Origin: Flavobacteriales bacterium
GTDB lineage: Bacteria > Bacteroidota > Bacteroidia > Flavobacteriales > Flavobacteriaceae
Assembly (NCBI GenBank): GCA_004213995.1
Contig: SGZJ01000005.1
Span: 1-64,000 of the forward strand
Reading direction: 5' to 3'
Length of the DNA stretch: 64,000 nucleotides
The notes beneath the pieces were generated by a model that saw only the letters and a list, made by a program, of their open reading frames with translations, was not told the DNA's origin and made no database searches. The translations under genes and the position numbers were made by a program. This document shows positions 1 to 9,251 of the stretch, in pieces. Positions within the stretch are counted from its first letter, which is position 1. The number at the start of each line of letters is the position of its first letter.

Positions 1-221
1 GCAATTTTTACATATCCTCCAAGAGGTAAAGCACCAATTCCGTATTCAGTATCTCCTACTTTCTTTTTGAATAATGAAAAAGGCCAATCAAAAAACAAAT
101 AAAACTTTTCAACTTTTGTTTTAAATAATTTAGCCGGGACAAAGTGTCCTAACTCGTGAAGAACAACTAATATGGATAAGCTTAATAATAATTGTGAAAC
201 CTTAATAATAATGTCAACCAT
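1..221 (-). CDS. RseP-like site-2 zinc metalloprotease (M50), N-terminal part only, truncated by window edge
   Basis: Reverse-strand translation [33 protein letters not shown]...[14 protein letters not shown] has the HExxH (HELGH) motif and the GGYVK motif of M50 proteases. Confidence 0.85.
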   Translation of the reverse strand, partial: MVDIIIKVSQLLLSLSILVVLHELGHFVPAKLFKTKVEKFYLFFDWPFSLFKKKVGDTEYGIGALPLGGYVKI

Positions 222-290
222 TGTATTTGATAATTATGAAGGGGCTAAAATAAAGTAATCTAACATAAAAAAGAAGAAAAAAGACTTACT

Positions 291-2240
291 TTATCTTACA
301 ATTAGAGATTTATAAATACTGCCTGATTTAGAATCAAACTTTAAAAAATACTGACCTTGATTTAGTATTCCAAGTTCTAAGTTTTTAGAGTATGAATATG
401 TAGAAATTAATTGTCCGTTAATATTATATAATTCAATATTGTTTATTTTTAAAAAGTAAGGTTTTTTGATTTCAATATTTGAACGAGTTGGGTTGGGGTA
501 AATAACTAATTTGTTATTGACTTCGGGGATTTCTGAACTTAAAAGAACAAGATTGTTTTTTGAAATTACGTCAAACTCTGGATTAACTTCAATAGATGAA
601 ACGTTAAAATCCAATTCGTAAATGAATATCTGATTGTTATAATTATGATCTAATGTTAAATCTAACTCTTCACCAGAGTCACCAAAAACCCTTATTGTAA
701 TTAAGCCTTCAAAAAAATCTACAGATTCATGGCTTGATTCTTGGTTTAATATTATCTGTAATTCTGATGATGGCTGACCCCACTCTGCTATATAACTTGG
801 ATATCCCTCATTGAACAACCAATCATCAAAAAATTCTGATAATTCCATTTCGGTTGTTTGCTCTACCGAGGATATAAAATCGTTAGAGTTTGCATATCCA
901 TAGGAAAAGTCAGGATTTGATAAATAGTTTTGTAGACTTTCATAAAACAAGTCTTCACCTATTTTTTGGCGGAGCATATGTAAAACCATAGATCCTTTAT
1001 TGTATGACAGTCTACCACTAAAAACTCTGTTAACAGTTAATGTATCTTCAGCTGGAACATATACAGATCCATATGTCTGACTTGTAATAGAGTTAACCTT
1101 CTGTTGTTTCCAAGATTTAAAAGAAGACTCTCCGTCTAGATGTTCAATTACAAGGCCAGATAAGTATGTGGCAAACCCTTCATTTAACCAAATGTCTTGC
1201 CAACTACCACAGGTAATTTTATTTCCAAACCACTGATGTGCTAATTCATGTGCAATCAATCCTCTACTAAAATTACCCATAAATGAAACAGTAGTGTGTT
1301 CCATTCCTCCACCCCAACCAAATTGAGCATGTCCATATTTTTCATTTGAAAAAGGATATTCCTCAAATTTTTCGGTGAAAAAATCCATAATATCAACAGT
1401 AACTAAGGTTTGTTCTTGCGCTGTAGAAAAATCTTCTGGATATACATAATTTACTATTTCAAATGGATTCCCATTATTGGAAACTTCGTGCGAATATATT
1501 TCATAGTTTGTGACAGCTACAGCTATAAGATATGCAGGGATTGGATAATTATGTCTAAAATGAGTTGTTTTAATATCATCGTTATAGCTTTGACTAATTT
1601 CAAGACCATTAGATGCTGAAATGTATTCTTCATTATCAGAGTTGTACACAGGGGTGTTTATATATACATCAATAGAATCAATCTTATCGTTTAAATCTTG
1701 TTTACAGGGCCACCACCCTTTTGCTCCATAGGGTTCTGAAAGAGTCCAAACTATTGGGTCCCCATTGTGATAAGATTGTTCAAAGGAACCGAAACCAGAA
1801 CTAACAGGGTTTCCAGAATAAGTTACACTTAATGAGTCTAAAGTTCCTTGGCTTTGTAATTGAACAAGGTCAATTACTAATTCATCATCTGAATTTTGAG
1901 TATAATTTAAATTTGTATTGGTAGACAGGTGAGTAACACTTTCTACTTGCATATTATCAGACAAATCAAAAGTTATTTGGTTTAAATCATCCAAAGCTAG
2001 AAAATGAGAAGTTATGGTTCCAGAAATAAAGGCTTGTTCAGGGTCTAAATTTATATCAAGTTTGTGATACTTTAAATCATAATTAATTGTGTTAACATTA
2101 ATTTTTTGTGATAATATTTTTTTAGCTAATTCAGATTCAGAGTTTAATAAATCATCAATGTTGTCTTGTGAGAAAAACATTAACGGCCAAACTAGAGCTA
2201 AAACTTTAATAAACCTCATTAATAATTGTTTGAATATCAA
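291..2240 (-). CDS. M1 family aminopeptidase with C-terminal T9SS sorting domain
   Basis: HELAHQWFG plus downstream NEGFATY zinc-ligand Glu; GGGMEH exopeptidase-type motif; C-terminal YPNPTRSNIEI...LYNINGQLI...GQYFLKF...KSLIVR typical of T9SS type A sorting domains. Confidence 0.93.
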   Translation of the reverse strand: MIFKQLLMRFIKVLALVWPLMFFSQDNIDDLLNSESELAKKILSQKINVNTINYDLKYHKLDINLDPEQAFISGTITSHFLALDDLNQITFDLSDNMQVESVTHLSTNTNLNYTQNSDDELVIDLVQLQSQGTLDSLSVTYSGNPVSSGFGSFEQSYHNGDPIVWTLSEPYGAKGWWPCKQDLNDKIDSIDVYINTPVYNSDNEEYISASNGLEISQSYNDDIKTTHFRHNYPIPAYLIAVAVTNYEIYSHEVSNNGNPFEIVNYVYPEDFSTAQEQTLVTVDIMDFFTEKFEEYPFSNEKYGHAQFGWGGGMEHTTVSFMGNFSRGLIAHELAHQWFGNKITCGSWQDIWLNEGFATYLSGLVIEHLDGESSFKSWKQQKVNSITSQTYGSVYVPAEDTLTVNRVFSGRLSYNKGSMVLHMLRQKIGEDLFYESLQNYLSNPDFSYGYANSNDFISSVEQTTEMELSEFFDDWLFNEGYPSYIAEWGQPSSELQIILNQESSHESVDFFEGLITIRVFGDSGEELDLTLDHNYNNQIFIYELDFNVSSIEVNPEFDVISKNNLVLLSSEIPEVNNKLVIYPNPTRSNIEIKKPYFLKINNIELYNINGQLISTYSYSKNLELGILNQGQYFLKFDSKSGSIYKSLIVR

Positions 2241-2241
2241 T

Positions 2242-2249
2242 CAAAAATA
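2242..2249 (-). promoter_or_regulatory. -7-like box TATTTTTG directly upstream of M1 aminopeptidase start
   Basis: Reverse complement of CAAAAATA, 2 nt from annotated ATG; -33 element unclear. Confidence 0.35.
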
Positions 2250-2272
2250 CTAATTAAATGCTAATTGTGTTG

Positions 2273-2280
2273 TATTTTTG
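2273..2280 (+). promoter_or_regulatory. -7-like box TATTTTTG upstream of SCO-like gene
   Basis: TATTTTTG 24 nt before ATG 2304; -33 element unclear. Confidence 0.4.
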
Positions 2281-2303
2281 TTTTCTCTTTAATTTTAGTG
2301 TTT

Positions 2304-2969
2304 ATGAAAGGAAGTTTTTCAAATTATAAGTGGATTGGCCTATCAATAATTATTTGGGGTGTAATTTCAGTAAGTCTTTTCTATAGTATTTTAAAACCCG
2401 TAGAAAAGCTTCCAATTTACCAGCCAGCATCGGTTAATAGTGAATTAGTTGATACCACTATAGTTCATAAAATAAATTATCATAAAATTTCTGATTTTAG
2501 TCTTACAAATCAAAATGGGGAGACAGTCACTCAAAATAAATTTGACAATAAAATATATGTTGCAGATTTCTTTTTCACTACATGTCAGTCTATTTGTCCA
2601 ATAATGACAAAAAATATGAAAGAGATACAGGACAAACTAATTAAAGACTCTGAAGTTTTATTATTGTCTCATACTGTATTTCCTGAAATAGACTCTGTAG
2701 AAGTTTTAAAAAAATATGCTATTGAGAATGATGTCATTGACTCTAAATGGGATTTAGTCACTGGTGATAAAAAGCAAATCTATGATTTAGCAAGAAAATC
2801 ATATTTGGCTGCCAAAGACAATAGCTTTGGAGAGTATGAAATGATTCACACAGAAAACTTTGTTCTAATCGATAAGAAAAAACAAATTCGAGGGTTTTAT
2901 GATGGAACAAATAAAGAAGAAATTGACAAACTTTATGAAGACATCAAAATTTTAAAAAATTCTAATTAA
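2304..2969 (+). CDS. SCO1/SenC family protein (thioredoxin fold, copper chaperone-like)
   Basis: FFFTTCQSICPIM (CxxxC) and downstream His in MIHTENFVLID; ORF track starts at 2265 but an internal ATG (MKGSFSNYKW) lies after a -7-like box. Confidence 0.85.
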   Translation: MKGSFSNYKWIGLSIIIWGVISVSLFYSILKPVEKLPIYQPASVNSELVDTTIVHKINYHKISDFSLTNQNGETVTQNKFDNKIYVADFFFTTCQSICPIMTKNMKEIQDKLIKDSEVLLLSHTVFPEIDSVEVLKKYAIENDVIDSKWDLVTGDKKQIYDLARKSYLAAKDNSFGEYEMIHTENFVLIDKKKQIRGFYDGTNKEEIDKLYEDIKILKNSN

Positions 2970-3007
2970 ATCTTCCTATTATATTAAAAATCTTAAATAA
3001 TAAACAA

Positions 3008-3559
3008 ATGAAAAACATATTTACTCTACTATGCTTATTAATATCAATTACAATACACTCACAATCTGAAAAACCAGAATTAGTAATTGCAACCGAGAGA
3101 GTTGAGCCGGGCATATTATTTATTTTTGAAGGAGCAATAAAGGATAATATATCTCCATCGTCAATGCATTTATCGGAAAATGAAACAAACATTCATATTG
3201 AAGCTAGAGTTAACTGGGACTCGGTTAATGTTCCTAAAGGTACGCCTGTTGGTGGATTTATTCCTTATTTATTTATATCTGCGCAAGTTATAAATCAAAA
3301 AACTGGGCTAAGTACTTTTGTTGACTTATTGCCACATATTAATTTAGTTGATAATTTTCATTATGCCAGAAATATTTCTTTACCTGGATCCGTTGAAGAT
3401 AAATATTCTGTTAAGTTTAATATTACCCAGCCAAGTGGAACTGACTTAGCTTTACATATGGATTGGTTGAAATCTTATGGCGACAAACTATTAGAAAATA
3501 AATCTTTTTCTTACGATAATGTGGATTTTTCTGAGGTTGCTAAAGCGACTAGAAATTAA
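3008..3559 (+). CDS. P19/Tp34-like periplasmic iron (or copper) binding protein
   Basis: Signal peptide; NIHIEARVNW...GGFIPYLFISAQVINQKTG...LLPHINLVDNFHYARNISLPG..YSVKFNITQPS resembles P19 family DIHLEADI...WIPYLTISYTLVN..TG...PHYGANI...YKVTFHIEPPS, recalled from memory. Confidence 0.7.
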   Translation: MKNIFTLLCLLISITIHSQSEKPELVIATERVEPGILFIFEGAIKDNISPSSMHLSENETNIHIEARVNWDSVNVPKGTPVGGFIPYLFISAQVINQKTGLSTFVDLLPHINLVDNFHYARNISLPGSVEDKYSVKFNITQPSGTDLALHMDWLKSYGDKLLENKSFSYDNVDFSEVAKATRN

Positions 3560-3563
3560 ATAA

Positions 3564-4385
3564 TTAGCCTAAAGCTACATCCAAAGTCATCATAATTATA
3601 AAGCCTCCGATAAAGCCTAAGGTTGCAATATCTGTGTACTTGTCTCTTTGAGTTTCAGGAATTACTTCTTCTACAACCACGAAAATCATAGCTCCAGCTG
3701 CAAAAGCTAATGCGTAAGGCAATATGGGTATAAAAACAGTTACAGCTAAAGCTCCTATAACTGCGGCTATCGGCTCAACAATTGCTGACATTTGACCATA
3801 CCAAAAACTTTTAAATTTACTAGCGCCATTTCTTCTCATCGGCATAGACACTGCTAAACCCTCAGGAAAGTTTTGGATTCCAATTCCTAGTGCCAATGCT
3901 ACAGCTCCACCTATAGAGGCTTCAGGAATACCTGCAGCAACTCCTCCAAATAACACTCCTACAGCTAAACCTTCAGGGATATTATGTAATGCAATCGCTA
4001 ATACTAAAAGAGTAGTTCGGTGCCAAGGGGTATCTGGTCCTTCATTTTCATCATCACCAAAATTAATGTGTAAGTGTGGCAATACTTTATCTAGGCCAAA
4101 TATGAATAACGCACCAAGACCAAAACCAAAAGCAGCAGGAAAAACTGATCCACCACTCATTTCAATCGCTGGCGCAAGTAGACTCCAAAAACTTGCAGCA
4201 ACCATAACTCCACCTGTAAAACCTAACATTCCGTCCAATAGAGCTCTGTTCATGCCCTTAAAAAAGAATACTAATGAAGCTCCAGCTGCTGTAAGGCCCC
4301 AAGTAAATAACGATGCATATAAAGCCCCAAGTACAGGGTCAATTGATTCAAAATAAATTACTACGCTATCTAAAAAAGACTCCAT
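3564..4385 (-). CDS. ZIP family metal transporter
   Basis: LHNIPEGLAVGVLFGG and IGIQNFPEGLAVSMPM ZIP signature helices. Confidence 0.93.
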   Translation of the reverse strand: MESFLDSVVIYFESIDPVLGALYASLFTWGLTAAGASLVFFFKGMNRALLDGMLGFTGGVMVAASFWSLLAPAIEMSGGSVFPAAFGFGLGALFIFGLDKVLPHLHINFGDDENEGPDTPWHRTTLLVLAIALHNIPEGLAVGVLFGGVAAGIPEASIGGAVALALGIGIQNFPEGLAVSMPMRRNGASKFKSFWYGQMSAIVEPIAAVIGALAVTVFIPILPYALAFAAGAMIFVVVEEVIPETQRDKYTDIATLGFIGGFIIMMTLDVALG

Positions 4386-4463
4386 TAATATTTTTTTATG
4401 CAAATATAAATAATAAAATAGTTTTGCTTTGTATCTTTGCGTGATAACCAATAATATATTTAT

Positions 4464-4874
4464 ATGTATCCTGCAGAATTAGTTAAACCAATGAGAGAAC
4501 AACTTACCGTTAATGGATTTAAAGAGATGTTTTCTGAAAAAGATGTGGATGATTTGATAGAAAAAAAAGGTACAACTTTAATTGTAGTTAACTCAGTTTG
4601 TGGTTGTGCAGCAGCTAATGCAAGACCTGGAGTTATTGCAAGTTTATCTAATTCTAAAACTCCAGCTAATTTAGCCACAGTATTTGCAGGGGTAGATAGA
4701 GAGGCTACTGATAAAGCCAGATATCATATGGCGCCATTCCCTCCAAGTTCTCCTTGTGTAGCGCTATTTAAAGATGGCGAATTAGTTCATATGCTAGAAA
4801 GGCATCATATAGAAGGTAGACCGGCAGAATTAATTTCTGAAAATTTACAAAACGCTTTTAACGAGTACTGTTAG
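4464..4874 (+). CDS. BrxA/BrxB family bacilliredoxin
   Basis: VVNSVCGCAAANARPG (CGC active site) and overall YphP/DUF1094 pattern. Confidence 0.92.
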   Translation: MYPAELVKPMREQLTVNGFKEMFSEKDVDDLIEKKGTTLIVVNSVCGCAAANARPGVIASLSNSKTPANLATVFAGVDREATDKARYHMAPFPPSSPCVALFKDGELVHMLERHHIEGRPAELISENLQNAFNEYC

Positions 4875-6907
4875 TTATAAAAAAGCTTGTCTAAAGTTAA
4901 TTTTTGAGACAACCTATTTAAGTTAATCACACTAGTTTTGCTAATTTCATTATCTCTACCATAGTTTTTATAAACTGTGTATTTTAAAAATGTAGGGTTA
5001 ATGTCTGACTCTATACTAAAAGTATCAATATTTATAAGCCATTCTCCTTTTTGAGAATCATCAATTATAAATTCTTCTGTATTATATCCGAATTTAATTT
5101 CATCTATTAATTGATCTTTGTTTTCAAATTTAGTGTGAGACCAATTAAAGAATTTTTTAGAAGGACTAACAAACTGAACGTTAAACTCAATGTTAGAATC
5201 ACTCCAATCAAAAACAACTCTATAATCGTACCCAAAGTCTTTTGGTCTGATAAAAGTTTTTTGATTTATATTTTTATTCAGGTCTATATTAGGAAGTATA
5301 TTTTTTAAAACATCTATTGGAAAGTTTTTAAAATCAAATGCGTCTCTATTGTTGCTGTATAAGTGGTAGGCTTCATTAGCAATTGTCTTTTGAAGACCCA
5401 AAACTTCAACTTCATCAATCTGATTTAACAGAATTTTTTTATAAATATCAGCAGCCAAAACATACTTTTTATTTTTAGAATATATTAAAGCTAAATCCCT
5501 GTAAGATTGTTCATGATAGGGTCTTATTTTAAGTAAGTGCTCATAGACTAATTCAGCATCAAGATTTCTGTCAATTGACTCCATTTTATATGCCAATGCT
5601 TTTAAAGCTTTTGGGTTACTCTTGGCAGAAATAACTGCATCAGTAAGAATATAAAAAGCAAAATCATCATTCCACCTTTTGAAGTAGTCGTAACAATCAA
5701 AATAATACGGCAAGGATTTAAATTCTAAATTAGAAGTTTGCTTTATATATATCTCTTTAGCATTTTCAAAAGAAAATGCTTCTTCTAATTCCTTTATATA
5801 TTTAGAGTTATTTTCAAAACTAATCATCCCTAATTCCTCCTCATAATCATTCCCCTTAATTAAGGCAGAATCAAGAGTTTGAGAAGATCCTTTATACAGA
5901 CTATTCATTCTAATTACAAAAACACCACCTCTACCCACACTCCCGTATCTGTTTGTCGCTCCATAAGATTTTAATATGGTTATACTTTCAATTTGTTGGG
6001 CGTTAATAAAATTAGGAAAGTCCTCAAATATTAGTCCGTCAACGTCATATATTGCATAGGCAGGGGTATTCATTGAGCCAGTTCCACCTCTTATTGTAAT
6101 TCTTGGAGTGTCATAACCTTCTATTCTAACTCCTGCAAATTTCCCTCTAATTACATCAACCAAGCTAGTTGCCCCTGCAGAAATGTCTTTTTTTGTAATT
6201 GTTGAATTAGAAAACCCAACGGCATCTTTATTTTTTCTGCCATATCCTGTATCTACTAAATTGTCTTCATTTTTATTTGTTGAAGATAAAACCACCTCGT
6301 CTAATATTTGTGCTTCTGTTTTTAATAAAACATATAAATCATCAAAATCTTCTACAACAGTTTGTTTTTCTATCATTCCTAAATAGTTAACCACTAGAAT
6401 ATCTCCAACTTGAGCGTCTATATTAAAATAACCGTCAAAATCAGACTGGGCTTCAACAAGTGAATTTTTAATTCTTATAGTTGCTCCTTGAATTGGTCCG
6501 GAGACACTAAACACTTTTCCGAATAAATTAGGCCCAGATTCATCTATTGTACTTAGAGATAAATCCTTAACCCAGCTATTGGTATTATCATCACGTTGTA
6601 AGTAAAATTTATTTGTATTTCTTAAAAACTTATATAATTGTGAAACTTTTATTTCTATAGTTTTAAATCCTTTTGCGTTAATTACAAACACATCATCGTC
6701 ATTAATTAGCTTTTCATCATACTTTAAATTAAAGACTCCTGAGTTGCTAGTAAAAGCACCAATTTTAGTGTACTTAAAATTTACATTTGCCAGGCTTATG
6801 GGCTTGTTAGTCTTTTGATCAAGGACTGAAGCTTTTATATTAATTTGATATTGAGAGAAAATAAAATTGCAACAAAGAAAAAATAATAAAAATATTTGTT
6901 TATTCAT
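4871..6907 (-). CDS. Barrel-less TonB-plug/carboxypeptidase-regulatory-like domain protein with TPR region and possible DUF2135-like C-terminus
   Basis: Signal peptide; two CarboxypepD_reg-like segments; plug-like ITKKDISAGATSLVDVIRGKFAGVRIEG...RITIRGG...IESITILKSYGATNRYGSVGRGGVFVIRM; TPR-like helices; C-terminal GYNTEEFIIDDSQKGEWLINIDTF. Confidence 0.75.
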   Translation of the reverse strand: MNKQIFLLFFLCCNFIFSQYQINIKASVLDQKTNKPISLANVNFKYTKIGAFTSNSGVFNLKYDEKLINDDDVFVINAKGFKTIEIKVSQLYKFLRNTNKFYLQRDDNTNSWVKDLSLSTIDESGPNLFGKVFSVSGPIQGATIRIKNSLVEAQSDFDGYFNIDAQVGDILVVNYLGMIEKQTVVEDFDDLYVLLKTEAQILDEVVLSSTNKNEDNLVDTGYGRKNKDAVGFSNSTITKKDISAGATSLVDVIRGKFAGVRIEGYDTPRITIRGGTGSMNTPAYAIYDVDGLIFEDFPNFINAQQIESITILKSYGATNRYGSVGRGGVFVIRMNSLYKGSSQTLDSALIKGNDYEEELGMISFENNSKYIKELEEAFSFENAKEIYIKQTSNLEFKSLPYYFDCYDYFKRWNDDFAFYILTDAVISAKSNPKALKALAYKMESIDRNLDAELVYEHLLKIRPYHEQSYRDLALIYSKNKKYVLAADIYKKILLNQIDEVEVLGLQKTIANEAYHLYSNNRDAFDFKNFPIDVLKNILPNIDLNKNINQKTFIRPKDFGYDYRVVFDWSDSNIEFNVQFVSPSKKFFNWSHTKFENKDQLIDEIKFGYNTEEFIIDDSQKGEWLINIDTFSIESDINPTFLKYTVYKNYGRDNEISKTSVINLNRLSQKLTLDKLFYN

Positions 6908-6965
6908 TTTTTTAAATTTTTAATAAATATAACCAGTATGTTTTGTCAAGCCCTTTAATTCATTG

Positions 6966-6986
6966 TTAAATGATTTGTTCATTTAA
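6966..6986. repeat. Small inverted repeat upstream of plug/TPR gene
   Basis: TTAAATGA (6966-6973) / TCATTTAA (6979-6986), 5-nt spacer. Confidence 0.4.
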
Positions 6987-7017
6987 TTAGAAATATTTAA
7001 TAAGATTTAGGGGGGTC

Positions 7018-7794
7018 CTATTTGAAATTTGCTTTTCGTTTTTTTATAAATGCATTAGTTCCTTCAATAAAATCTTCAGACTGAAAACAATTACTAAACT
7101 CATTTATTTCGGTAAGGTAACCATTTTCTCCGTCTTTAAAATTGGAGTTAACACATTTTATCGAAGCTGCAATAGCGCTTGACGAATTAGAAATTATTTT
7201 TTTTGCTAAATCTGTACTAAAAGAAATTAGATTTTCTTGTGATGTTATATGGTTTAGAAGCCCTACTCTTTCAGCTCTTTCTACATTAATCATATTAGCG
7301 CTTAATATCAATTCCATGGCGATTCCTTTACCGACTAACTGTGGCAACCTTTGTGTTCCACCATAGCCGGGAGTTACACCTAAAGAGACTTCAGGAAGTC
7401 CCATTAACGTATTATCACTAGCAATTCTTATGTGACAAGCCATAGCTAGCTCCAAGCCTCCACCTAATGCATATCCGTTAATAGCAGCTATAATAGGTTT
7501 TGGATAGTTTTCTATAAAGTCAAAAAGTTTAGATTGCCCGCCCGCAGATAATTCATAAGCTTGATCTTTAGAGAATTTATAGAATTCACTTATATCCGCA
7601 CCAGCTACAAAAGCTTTATTTCCTGATCCGGTTATAATTATAATTTTACAAGATTCGTCATTTGATAAATTGTCTAATGCAATATTTAGCTCTTTTATAG
7701 TTAATATATTTAGTGCATTTAATTTACTTGGTCTATTGATAGTGATTGTAGTTACCCTATCATTTGTGTTCACTAATATATTCTCAAATTTCAT
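7018..7794 (-). CDS. Enoyl-CoA hydratase/isomerase (crotonase) family
   Basis: AFVAGADISEF, NGYALGGGLELAMACHIRIAS, PEVSLGVTPGYGGTQRLP. Confidence 0.95.
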   Translation of the reverse strand: MKFENILVNTNDRVTTITINRPSKLNALNILTIKELNIALDNLSNDESCKIIIITGSGNKAFVAGADISEFYKFSKDQAYELSAGGQSKLFDFIENYPKPIIAAINGYALGGGLELAMACHIRIASDNTLMGLPEVSLGVTPGYGGTQRLPQLVGKGIAMELILSANMINVERAERVGLLNHITSQENLISFSTDLAKKIISNSSSAIAASIKCVNSNFKDGENGYLTEINEFSNCFQSEDFIEGTNAFIKKRKANFK

Positions 7795-7796
7795 AT

Positions 7797-9251
7797 TTAA
7801 TTTTTTGGTAAAGTTATAGTAAAAGTCGTCCCTATATTCATTTTAGTTTCAAATTCAATAGTCCCGCCAAAAGATTTAATAATATTACTTATAATAGATA
7901 AGCCTAAGCCCATACCACTTGACTTAGTCGTAAATCTTGGTTCAAATATTTTTAATTTATTCTCTTCGTCAATTCCAGATCCATTGTCACTTATTTTAAT
8001 AATTACATGTGATGTTGTGTTTGATAAATAAACATCTATGATTGGGGTTCTTTCTTTTGGAATCGACTGAACGGCATTTTTAACCAAATTTGTTAAAACT
8101 CTAATAAGTTGAGATTTATCTAAATTAGCAAGGACTTCGTCAGAATCGAATGAAAAATTAATAAATTTCTTATCAAAAATATCAAGTGCAGTTTCAATAA
8201 CTTCATTTAAGTTTAATAATTCTTTTTTCTGTTCTGGCATTTTTGCAAAATCTGAAAATGCACCAGCGATTGAGCTCATTACATCAATTTGTTGAATTAA
8301 AGATTTAGAAAATTCATCAACTTTAATATTGACATTTTTATTTTCAATATTGAAGTTCTTTTGAAAAGATTGAATCGTTAATCTCATTGGAGTAAGTGGA
8401 TTTTTTATCTCGTGGGCAACTTGTTTTGCCATCTCTCTCCAAGCACTTTCCCTTTCACTTTTTGCAAGCTTTACTGCACTATCTTCCAATTCATCAATCA
8501 TTAGATTATATGAGTTAACGAGTTCTGCAAGTTCTTTAGGCGGGTTCTTTAATATTATTTTATTATCACTTTGAGATAATTTTGTCAGCTTTAGTCTATT
8601 GCTTATTTGAAATAATGGATTTGTTATGTATCTAGATAAAAAATAGGCAAAAAAGGTAGAAATAATTATGATATTTAACAGAACAAAACCTAAACTGTAT
8701 AATATTGAATCTAACTTATCATCATTTAAAAAATCAAACTCATAATAGGGGATGTATAAAAGACCGATTGGCTTATTATTTTGATCTTTCAATATGTCAT
8801 AAGCTACTTTATAATTTTTGACATTTACATTGTTTTCAACAAATCTATCAATATTATTATTTTTAAATTTCTCAACTATATAACTAGGCATTTTTAGTTC
8901 CACTAAATCTATAGTTGATTCTAAATCTGAATTTTTTAATAGATTACCGTCTAAATCATATAGTTTAAATTCAATATTTTGAATTTTGGAAATTTCATCT
9001 ATTTTACTATTAGAAATGTTTTCAATAATATCACTATTGTCAAAAGATGAATTCTGAATAACATAGTTAAGACTTAATATTAATTGATTTTCTTTTCTTT
9101 CTAATCTTTCATTGTGATAATATTCTGATTGATAGTTGTATTCAATAAAAGATAAGACTGTAAGAAGTAATGATGAAACGGCTACCATTAAAATCATGAA
9201 AATGAATATTCTAAAACGAAGAGAAATTCCTTTTAATTTCGTGTTATTCAT
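7797..9251 (-). CDS. Membrane sensor histidine kinase (HAMP + HisKA + HATPase_c, NtrY-like)
   Basis: VAHEIKNPLTPMRLTIQ H-box; NLVKNAVQSIP N-box; DNGSGI; GMGLGLSI G-box; two N-terminal TM segments. Confidence 0.93.
   Translation of the reverse strand: MNNTKLKGISLRFRIFIFMILMVAVSSLLLTVLSFIEYNYQSEYYHNERLERKENQLILSLNYVIQNSSFDNSDIIENISNSKIDEISKIQNIEFKLYDLDGNLLKNSDLESTIDLVELKMPSYIVEKFKNNNIDRFVENNVNVKNYKVAYDILKDQNNKPIGLLYIPYYEFDFLNDDKLDSILYSLGFVLLNIIIISTFFAYFLSRYITNPLFQISNRLKLTKLSQSDNKIILKNPPKELAELVNSYNLMIDELEDSAVKLAKSERESAWREMAKQVAHEIKNPLTPMRLTIQSFQKNFNIENKNVNIKVDEFSKSLIQQIDVMSSIAGAFSDFAKMPEQKKELLNLNEVIETALDIFDKKFINFSFDSDEVLANLDKSQLIRVLTNLVKNAVQSIPKERTPIIDVYLSNTTSHVIIKISDNGSGIDEENKLKIFEPRFTTKSSGMGLGLSIISNIIKSFGGTIEFETKMNIGTTFTITLPKN

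Noticed and set aside
2962-3192. 76-aa minus-strand ORF over the P19-like gene
   Set aside because: Shadow ORF opposite a signal-peptide-bearing protein.
4066-4356. 96-aa plus-strand Pro/Lys-rich ORF over the ZIP transporter
   Set aside because: Composition is the reverse complement of hydrophobic helices; no independent support.
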